From contig DDKP01000084.1 in assembly GCA_002339745.1 (NCBI GenBank), positions 1-6,173 on the forward strand: 6,173 nucleotides of DNA, given 5' to 3'. Positions 1 through 4,776 of the stretch are shown piece after piece (position 1 is the stretch's first letter; every line of letters starts with the position of its first letter). The position numbers were made by a program, and so were the translations under genes. The notes under the pieces were generated by a model. The model made no database searches. It was not told the DNA's origin and saw only the letters and a list, made by a program, of their open reading frames with translations. This DNA is from Firmicutes bacterium UBA2595. Lineage in GTDB: Bacteria > Bacillota > Thermincolia > Thermincolales > UBA2595.

Positions 1-12
1 CGCGCAGCGGTT

Positions 13-21
13 TGGTACAAT
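13..21 (+). promoter_or_regulatory. Extended -10 element, probable guaB promoter
   Basis: The sequence TGG TACAAT is a TGn-type extended -10 hexamer (TACAAT at 16-21, one mismatch to TATAAT). A start near position 28 would give a leader of about 40 nt before guaB. The -35 box would lie just left of the window and cannot be seen, so the call rests on the -10 alone. Confidence 0.5.
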
Positions 22-68
22 ATTCAAAATAAAAACAGGCGAAATAAAGCAAAGAAGGGAGAGAGGAC

Positions 69-1523
69 ATGGCAGAAGAAAGATTTCTCAGAGAAGGCCT
101 GACCTTTGACGATGTTTTGTTAATCCCGGCCAAATCGGAAGTTCTGCCCAGGGATGTAGACACTTCTACGTATCTCACCAAAAAAATTAAGCTTAACATA
201 CCTTTAATGAGCGCGGGAATGGATACCGTTACCGAATCCAGGCTTGCAGTGGCTATAGCCAGGGAGGGCGGTATCGGCATAATTCACAAGAACATGAGTA
301 TAGAGAAACAGGCCCTGGAAGTGGACAAGGTTAAACGTTCTGAGCACGGGGTAATAACCGACCCTATTTCTCTGTCTCCCGATCATCCGGTCAGCGATGC
401 TCTCGAGATCATGGAGAGATACAGGATTTCAGGTGTGCCAATAACGGTTGACAACGTGCTGGTGGGCATCCTGACCAACCGGGACCTCAGGTTTGAAACA
501 GATTATTCCAGGAGAATAGAAGAGGTGATGACCAAAGAAAACCTCATCACCGCCCCGGTTGGGACAACACTGGAAGAGGCCAAAAAAATCCTGATGAAGC
601 ATAAGGTCGAAAAACTGCCTATAGTTGACAGCAGCAATCATCTTAAGGGCCTGATTACCATTAAGGATATAGAAAAAGCCAGGATTTATCCTAATTCCGC
701 CAAAGACAGCAAAGGAAGGCTGGTGGTCGGAGCAGCGGTCGGAGTTTCCAGGGATATGATGGAACGGGCTGATGCTCTGGTGAACGCCAAAGTCGATGTA
801 ATTTGCGTTGACACCGCTCACGGTCACTCCCGGGGTGTCCTGGAAGCGGTGCACATGATAAAGTCAAAGTACCCCGATATTGAAATTATTGCCGGAAATG
901 TGGCTACTGCGGAGGCAACCAGGGACCTCATTTCAGCCGGCGCCGACTGTGTGAAAGTGGGAATAGGCCCTGGGTCCATCTGTACAACGAGGGTTGTCGC
1001 CGGTATAGGTGTCCCCCAGATTACAGCCATCGTAGACTGCGCCCAGGAAGCTGTCAAACACGGGATACCAATAATCGCGGACGGGGGAATAAAGTATTCC
1101 GGTGACATTACCAAGGCCATCGCGGCAGGCGCTGATGTGGTTATGATAGGGAGCCTCTTTGCCGGGACCGAGGAAAGCCCCGGTGACATTGAGATTTACC
1201 AGGGGCGGAGCTTCAAAGTATACCGGGGTATGGGATCGTTGGGAGCGATGAAGGAAGGGAGCAAGGACCGTTACTTCCAGGAAAATGAACAGAAATTTGT
1301 CCCTGAGGGCATTGAGGGAAGAGTGCCGTACAAGGGTCCGCTGTCGGAAACCGTTTATCAGCTGGTTGGGGGCCTGAAGGCAGGTATGGGCTACTGCGGT
1401 ACCAGGGACATTTCCGAACTGAAAAACAAGACGAAGTTTATGAGAATTACCTCCGCGGGTTTGCGGGAAAGTCATCCCCACGATGTAACCATAACCAAAG
1501 AAGCGCCTAATTACAGTTTATGA
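69..1523 (+). CDS. guaB: Inosine-5'-monophosphate dehydrogenase
   Basis: This cytoplasmic enzyme oxidises IMP to XMP with NAD+, the committed step of guanine nucleotide synthesis. The 484-residue product has the usual bacterial length. The N-terminus carries the family signature LTFDDVLLIPA (about residues 11-21). Two CBS domains, which sense nucleotides, are inserted at about 97-153 and 154-210. The (beta/alpha)8 barrel shows DGG at 338-340 for phosphate binding and the catalytic loop GPGSICTT (300-307) with nucleophile Cys305. The mobile flap has the Arg401-Tyr402 pair that activates water. The ATG start follows a purine-rich GGGAGAGAGG binding site and begins the expected MAEERF-type N-terminus. 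No key residue is missing. No terminator is evident after it, and the next gene has its own promoter. The identification is secure. Confidence 0.98.
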   Translation: MAEERFLREGLTFDDVLLIPAKSEVLPRDVDTSTYLTKKIKLNIPLMSAGMDTVTESRLAVAIAREGGIGIIHKNMSIEKQALEVDKVKRSEHGVITDPISLSPDHPVSDALEIMERYRISGVPITVDNVLVGILTNRDLRFETDYSRRIEEVMTKENLITAPVGTTLEEAKKILMKHKVEKLPIVDSSNHLKGLITIKDIEKARIYPNSAKDSKGRLVVGAAVGVSRDMMERADALVNAKVDVICVDTAHGHSRGVLEAVHMIKSKYPDIEIIAGNVATAEATRDLISAGADCVKVGIGPGSICTTRVVAGIGVPQITAIVDCAQEAVKHGIPIIADGGIKYSGDITKAIAAGADVVMIGSLFAGTEESPGDIEIYQGRSFKVYRGMGSLGAMKEGSKDRYFQENEQKFVPEGIEGRVPYKGPLSETVYQLVGGLKAGMGYCGTRDISELKNKTKFMRITSAGLRESHPHDVTITKEAPNYSL

Positions 1524-1533
1524 TGGAACGGTA

Positions 1534-1562
1534 TTGGAATTTTGATCTCATTAATATATAAT
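1534..1562 (+). promoter_or_regulatory. Sigma-A-type promoter of the small gene
   Basis: TTGGAA (1534-1539) and a perfect TATAAT (1557-1562) are separated by 17 bp. Transcription would start near 1569, giving a leader of about 38 nt before the ATG at 1607. The promoter implies that the small gene can be transcribed independently of guaB. It also argues against the TTG at 1568 as a start codon, because that codon would sit at the transcription start. Confidence 0.65.
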
Positions 1563-1606
1563 AATTATTGCAAGTTCTCCAAATTTTATCGGGAGTGGTA
1601 ACAACA

Positions 1607-1903
1607 ATGCTTGACAGGGATACCCTGCGCTTGATTCTGGACCGTCTGCTGGCAGGAGAAATAAGCCAGCAGGAAGTAACACGCTGGGCCTGCGAAATGA
1701 TTACCCAGTACGGCGAAATTGAAGACCAGCTGGTAAGTGAAGTTTTGTTTAGCCTGGTGAGTTTCCGTGATGCCGGGATGGCTTTTCAGCACTACGGTCC
1801 CAGCCGCGAAAAGCTGCAGTATTTTATGAACTGGTTGGAAGGTGTAGGAAACTGTGGATGGGATCAATATAATGCCATATTTGATCCCGGTAAGCTTATG
1901 TAA
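1607..1903 (+). CDS. Small acidic protein of unknown function (98 aa)
   Basis: I do not recognise this protein. The ATG at 1607 is preferred over an in-frame TTG at 1568 because GGGAGTGG (1591-1598) lies 8 nt before it and a promoter ends just upstream. The product is acidic (15 Asp/Glu against 8 Lys/Arg), with no signal peptide or membrane segment, so it is probably cytoplasmic. Residues 1-52 look like two or three amphipathic helices, including a stretch LLAGEISQQEVTRWA (14-28). This pattern loosely recalls small helical proteins of about 100 residues found in many bacteria, some of them immunity-like, but I cannot name a family. The C-terminal third is aromatic and glycine-rich (Trp76, Trp85, Tyr88, Phe92) with Cys29 and Cys83. 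Codon use and a proper ribosome binding site support a real gene. It stands alone between guaB and the ATPase gene. Confidence 0.8.
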   Translation: MLDRDTLRLILDRLLAGEISQQEVTRWACEMITQYGEIEDQLVSEVLFSLVSFRDAGMAFQHYGPSREKLQYFMNWLEGVGNCGWDQYNAIFDPGKLM

Positions 1904-1975
1904 CAAATTATGCGGGGTTTGTCGGCACTGCCCGGCCTGGGGCCTCCAGTTGCCTTTATAGATTATTTCGCTCCA

Positions 1976-1995
1976 CACTAACCGTACGGTTAGTG
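1976..1995 (+). repeat. Perfect 20-bp palindrome, possible operator
   Basis: CACTAACCGTACGGTTAGTG equals its own reverse complement over all 20 bases, centred at 1985/1986, and lies 33 bp before the ATPase start. The core ACCGTACGGT resembles operators of TetR-family repressors, which often contain ACCG...CGGT half-sites; that comparison is from memory. No regulator gene is in the window, and no convincing promoter overlaps the site, which weakens the operator reading. The terminator reading of the same bases is listed separately. Confidence 0.45.
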
Positions 1996-2005
1996 GTTTG
2001 TTTTT
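1976..2005 (+). terminator. Possible intrinsic terminator after the small gene
   Basis: As RNA, the palindrome folds into an 8-bp stem (CACUAACC/GGUUAGUG) with a GUAC loop, followed by GTTTGTTTTT. Placement 72 nt after the small gene's stop suits a terminator. The stem is only half GC and the T-run is interrupted by a G, so termination may be partial, allowing read-through into the ATPase gene, which has no clear promoter of its own. Confidence 0.45.
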
Positions 2006-2028
2006 CAGGACAGGGAGAGGTGTAAACG

Positions 2029-2895
2029 TTGTTTTCATCGATAGAAGAAGTCAAAAATAAACTAACCCAACAGAAATATCTCATCAATGACAGACTGGCT
2101 ACAGGGGTATTTCTGGCAGCCAAATTACAAAAACCCCTTTTGATTGAGGGGCCGGCGGGGGTCGGCAAGACGGAACTGGCCAAGGTAGTTGCCAAGGCCC
2201 TCGATACCGAATTGATCAGGCTGCAGTGCTATGAGGGTCTTGACGAGTCAAAGTCGCTGTTTGAATGGAATTACCAGAAACAGCTGCTGCGGATTCAGGC
2301 TAATCACCTCACAGACAAGACGTGGGAAGAAACCAAGGCTAACATCTTTTCGGAAGAATTTTACTTACCCAGGCCGATTATGAAAGCGCTCCAGGCGGAG
2401 AAACCTGTTGTGCTGTTGGTGGATGAACTTGATAAAAGTGATGAAGAGTTCGAGAGCTTTCTCCTGGAGGCTCTTTCGGATTACCAGGTTTCTATCCCGG
2501 AACTGGGCACTGTGAAGGCTAAGTCCATTCCAATGGTGGTTTTAACCAGCAACAATTACCGGGATTTCAGTGACGCCCTGAAAAGACGGTGTATTCACCT
2601 GTATATCGACTACCCTTCCTTTGAGAGGGAGTTGGCTATAGTCAGACTGAAGGTTCCTGGTATCAATGAGGCCCTGGCCGAAAAAATCGTCAGATTTGTG
2701 CAGTCTGTCCGCAAGATGGTCCTCAAGAAGTCACCTAGTATTTCCGAGACCCTGGATTGGGCCCGTACCCTGGTGCTGCTGGGGGTTGATACTCTGGACC
2801 AGGAGCTTGTCCTGAATACGCTGAACATCTTGTTAAAATACCAGCAGGATATCAAGAAGGTTGAGGAGAGAATAGGAGGGCTGCTGCCGGATTAA
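2029..2895 (+). CDS. MoxR-family AAA+ ATPase (CoxD-like)
   Basis: This is a soluble AAA+ ATPase of the MoxR group, whose members act as chaperones that remodel or activate client enzymes together with VWA-domain partners. Over 288 residues it shows Walker A GPAGVGKT (41-48), Walker B VVLLVDE (127-133), a sensor-1 asparagine in LTSNN (Asn175/176) and an arginine-finger region LKRRC (184-188). The segment LQCYEGLDESKSLFEWNYQ after Walker A is typical of the CoxD-type branch. The C-terminal part (about 190-288) is the helical lid. Length matches the family. The start is TTG, preceded by GGGAGAGGTG at 2013-2022; no better start lies near, and the N-terminus fits the family. The next gene encodes the expected VWA partner. 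CoxD itself is known for maturing the CO dehydrogenase active site, but no such enzyme is visible here, so the client is unknown. Confidence 0.93.
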   Translation: MFSSIEEVKNKLTQQKYLINDRLATGVFLAAKLQKPLLIEGPAGVGKTELAKVVAKALDTELIRLQCYEGLDESKSLFEWNYQKQLLRIQANHLTDKTWEETKANIFSEEFYLPRPIMKALQAEKPVVLLVDELDKSDEEFESFLLEALSDYQVSIPELGTVKAKSIPMVVLTSNNYRDFSDALKRRCIHLYIDYPSFERELAIVRLKVPGINEALAEKIVRFVQSVRKMVLKKSPSISETLDWARTLVLLGVDTLDQELVLNTLNILLKYQQDIKKVEERIGGLLPD

Positions 2896-2903
2896 TCGCC
2901 GGC
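2886..2903 (+). other. Small GC hairpin across the ATPase stop codon
   Basis: GCCGG (2886-2890) and CCGGC (2899-2903) can form a 5-bp stem with an 8-nt loop that contains the TAA stop. An AGGAGGG ribosome binding motif at 2874-2880 lies 30 nt before the next start codon, too far to serve it directly. Folding the hairpin would shorten the effective distance to about 12 nt. This is a structural inference only. Confidence 0.3.
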
Positions 2904-2910
2904 CGTTCCG

Positions 2911-4332
2911 ATGGACAGGAAAATTCTTGAATTTGCAACTCTGCTGAGAAAGACAGGGGTAAATGTCTCCCATACGGAAGTGGCAGACTGCCTCAAGGCT
3001 CTTGCCCTCGTAGGGTTGGAAAAAGAAAACTTTTATAATGTCCTGGTATGTACCCTCATTAAGGACCAGTCATACTTTCGCATTTTTGACAGGCTTTTTT
3101 ACTATTATTTTGATCCTGATTTTACAGGCCACCGCAGTGAGGCGCTGAAAATGTGGCCTAATTTAATATTCCCCGAAAATAATGGGGTAAAATGTTCAGG
3201 TGTTGACAACGTTCCCGGCACGGAACAGGGACGGTCAACGGGATTTGGCCAGGGCCAGGGGTTAGCCACCGCCGCGGTAGACCAATTCGTACAGGTCATA
3301 AAGGTAGGAAAGCCGGATGAAATGGCCGACATGGTTAAAAAAGGCATTGAAAGCCTGGGCAGGATAAGAGAAGAAGACCTGGAGGATATGAAGGAAGTAG
3401 TCAGGCAGGTAAAGATTTTCCTGGAATGGAACATGGGAGTTTACCGTTTGGAAAACGAGGCCGCCGGTGTGGAGGAGAGCGTTTGGCTGGTTTGGAAGGA
3501 GCGCCTGGAGCAGATGGAAGACCTTCTGTACCGGGAACTTGAAAAGGCTGTAATCAAAGAATTGGGTCAGGCGGCCCTGGAAACAATCCTGCTCAGAGAG
3601 AACCTCAACGAACTTGATTTTTACAGGCTTTCAGCCCCGCAGGTAAACGAAATTAAGAAAAAATTGAGCAAGTTTGCGCATAGGCTGGCCACAAGACTTT
3701 CGTTCAGGCAGAAAAGGGCTAAGCGTGGAAAAATAGACCTGCATAAAACAATCCGGAAATCAATGGGGACGGGAGGGATTCCCCTCAAACCGGCTTTCCG
3801 CGACAGGTATCCTACGCGGCCGGAAATAGTGGTTCTCTGTGACATTTCGGGTTCGGTGAAGGTATTCAGCGAATTTATGCTGCAGCTGGTTTATTCCATT
3901 CAGAACAGGTTCATTCATGTCCAGTCTTTTGTCTTTGTGGATACACCTGACGAGGTGACTGAGTATTTTAAAAACCAGGAGATTGAAGACGGCATCAAAA
4001 ACATCTACAATAAGGGGAAATTTTCCAAAACAGCCTTTTCTGATTATGGCCAGATGTTCATGGATTTCTGCGACAAATACTTTGAAGTTCTCAACAAGAA
4101 AACGACTCTCCTGGTAATCGGCGACGCCCGGAACAATTATCATAAAGCACAAAACGACTATTTCCGGAAGATGTGCCGGGAAGTAAAAAAGGTAATCTGG
4201 CTCAATCCTGAACCGGCCGAGAAATGGGACAAGGAAGACAGTATCATGTCCAGCTATGGTCTTTGTTGTGACCAGGTATTCGAATGCCGCAACCTGGAGC
4301 AACTGGAGAAAGTGGCAAAAAAAATTATCTGA
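2911..4332 (+). CDS. CoxE-like VWA-domain protein
   Basis: The 473-residue product belongs to the CoxE/VWA group that partners MoxR ATPases. The N-terminal part (about 1-70) is helical, with the family pattern FATLLRKTGVNVSHTEVADC and a later TLIKDQ...FDRLFYYYF. A variable Gly/Gln-rich linker follows (about 95-120), then a charged helical middle (about 130-290). The C-terminal VWA domain starts near 305 with a complete metal-ion adhesion site: DISGS (311-315), Thr374 in KTAFSDYG, and Asp405 in VIGDARNNY. There is no signal peptide or membrane segment, so it is cytoplasmic. It starts 15 nt after the ATPase stop, in the same reading frame, with no ribosome binding site close to the ATG; expression is probably coupled to the ATPase gene. 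It ends with tandem stops TGA TAA. The domain assignment is firm, but the biological client is not known from this window. Confidence 0.92.
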   Translation: MDRKILEFATLLRKTGVNVSHTEVADCLKALALVGLEKENFYNVLVCTLIKDQSYFRIFDRLFYYYFDPDFTGHRSEALKMWPNLIFPENNGVKCSGVDNVPGTEQGRSTGFGQGQGLATAAVDQFVQVIKVGKPDEMADMVKKGIESLGRIREEDLEDMKEVVRQVKIFLEWNMGVYRLENEAAGVEESVWLVWKERLEQMEDLLYRELEKAVIKELGQAALETILLRENLNELDFYRLSAPQVNEIKKKLSKFAHRLATRLSFRQKRAKRGKIDLHKTIRKSMGTGGIPLKPAFRDRYPTRPEIVVLCDISGSVKVFSEFMLQLVYSIQNRFIHVQSFVFVDTPDEVTEYFKNQEIEDGIKNIYNKGKFSKTAFSDYGQMFMDFCDKYFEVLNKKTTLLVIGDARNNYHKAQNDYFRKMCREVKKVIWLNPEPAEKWDKEDSIMSSYGLCCDQVFECRNLEQLEKVAKKII

Positions 4333-4335
4333 TAA

Positions 4336-4364
4336 TTAAAGAGCCGGAAAGTTTCTGGTATAGT
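4336..4364 (+). promoter_or_regulatory. Weak extended -10 promoter-like site before the terminator
   Basis: TGG TATAGT (4356-4364) is a TGn-type extended -10, with only a poor -35 (TTAAAG, 4336-4341) 17 bp upstream. A transcript from it would start near 4371 and meet the terminator at 4383-4401 within about 30 nt. The bases closely resemble the guaB -10 region (TGGTACAATATTCAAAA at 13-29). It may be a chance match. Confidence 0.2.
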
Positions 4365-4380
4365 ATTCAAAAATCAAAGT

Positions 4381-4401
4381 AGGCCCTGAGGGCTTTTTTT
4401 T
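4381..4401 (+). terminator. Intrinsic terminator after the ATPase/VWA pair
   Basis: GCCC (4383-4386), a TGA loop and GGGC (4390-4393) are followed by eight T residues (4394-4401). AG before the stem can pair with the first two U residues to lengthen it. The site is 48 nt after the VWA stop and just before the feo promoter, so it separates the two transcription units. The core stem is short, but the T-run is good. Confidence 0.7.
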
Positions 4402-4421
4402 GTGAAAAATAAATAAGGGTA

Positions 4422-4450
4422 TTGACTGTTAAATGAGCATCATTTATAAT
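4422..4450 (+). promoter_or_regulatory. feo promoter
   Basis: TTGACT (4422-4427) and a perfect TATAAT (4445-4450) are 17 bp apart, nearly a consensus housekeeping promoter. Transcription should start near 4457, giving a leader of about 70 nt before feoA. Such a strong promoter is expected to need repression, which fits the dyads within it. Confidence 0.85.
4430..4446 (+). promoter_or_regulatory. Operator-like dyad in the -35/-10 spacer of feo
   Basis: TAAATGAGCATCATTTA is a 7-3-7 inverted repeat lying almost wholly between the -35 and -10 boxes, where a bound protein would block RNA polymerase. Its left arm TAAATGAG recurs 23 bp later in the second dyad. It matches the classic Fur consensus only partly, so the regulator is inferred from its position before feoAB. 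Confidence 0.55.
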
Positions 4451-4456
4451 TGTAAA

Positions 4457-4471
4457 TGAGAATAGTTCTCA
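4457..4471 (+). promoter_or_regulatory. Fur-box-like dyad at the feo transcription start
   Basis: TGAGAATAGTTCTCA is a 15-bp dyad with 6-bp arms and the 7-1-7 layout of Fur boxes; it matches TGATAATnATTATCA at 11 of 14 defined positions. It overlaps the predicted transcription start. With the spacer dyad (centres 26 bp apart) it suggests two repressor dimers controlling feoAB in response to iron. A DtxR/MntR-type regulator cannot be excluded, but their usual motifs are not seen. Confidence 0.6.
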
Positions 4472-4484
4472 GCCAAATTATAGC

Positions 4485-4506
4485 TGTTTGTCGAAATTAA
4501 CAAACA
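4485..4506 (+). other. Hairpin in the feoA leader
   Basis: TGTTTGT (4485-4491) and ACAAACA (4500-4506) form a perfect 7-bp inverted repeat around an 8-nt loop. It sits in the transcribed leader, ending 5 nt before the ribosome binding site AAGGAGGGGG. It could affect mRNA stability or initiation, or be a further protein site. No T-run follows, so it is not a terminator. Confidence 0.35.
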
Positions 4507-4527
4507 TAATTAAGGAGGGGGCAGAAT

Positions 4528-4749
4528 ATGTATCTGGACAAATGCCGTCGCGGGCAGGTAGTAAAAATTGCGTTAATAGCAGATTCCGATATTAGGGCAC
4601 AGGCTATCAGGTTTGGAATTGCAGAAGGTGAAATTGTTGAATGTGAAGAGATTATTCCTGCAGGGCCTGTAGTAGTGAGAAAGAACCACCAGGAGATAGC
4701 CATTGGCAGGGGATTAGCCAGAAAGATCAAGGTAGAACTGGTAAGTTAG
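4528..4749 (+). CDS. feoA: Ferrous iron transport protein A
   Basis: FeoA is a small cytoplasmic SH3-like protein that works with the FeoB permease in Fe(II) uptake, probably by modulating it. The 73-residue product has the normal length and a run of short beta strands. Recognisable family features are an N-terminal CRRGQVVKI segment, a central RFGIAEGEIVECEEI (about 29-43) matching the G(I/L)xxGxxVE pattern, a GPVVVR strand (46-51), and an IAIGRGLARKIKVE end (57-70). The ATG has an excellent AAGGAGGGGG site 6 nt upstream. It is the first gene of the feoAB unit behind a promoter with two operator-like dyads. FeoB begins 27 nt after its stop. Confidence 0.93.
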   Translation: MYLDKCRRGQVVKIALIADSDIRAQAIRFGIAEGEIVECEEIIPAGPVVVRKNHQEIAIGRGLARKIKVELVS

Positions 4750-4776
4750 TTCGTACATACAAGGAGATGAAATTAA

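Noticed and set aside
933..1481. Long minus-strand open frame opposite guaB
   Set aside because: It is an antisense shadow of a strongly conserved enzyme gene, without a recognisable domain or ribosome binding site.
1568..1606. Longer version of the small protein starting at TTG 1568
   Set aside because: The TTG sits at the predicted transcription start of the TTGGAA/TATAAT promoter and has no ribosome binding site; the ATG at 1607 has GGGAGTGG 8 nt upstream.
1926..1950. GC-rich imperfect hairpin (ACTG...GGCC-TGG-GGCC...CAGT) after the small gene
   Set aside because: The stem is interrupted and no T-run follows, so it is not supported as a terminator; the dyad at 1976-1995 is stronger.
1950..1978. 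TTGCCT as a -35 box for the ATPase gene
   Set aside because: No acceptable -10 hexamer lies 16-18 bp downstream (the position holds CCACAC).
3760..4302. 180-codon minus-strand open frame opposite the VWA domain
   Set aside because: It lies wholly antisense to the conserved VWA coding region and its translation resembles no protein family.
4444..4458. PerR-box-like match over the feo -10
   Set aside because: The matching half is simply the TATAAT hexamer; the other half fits poorly.
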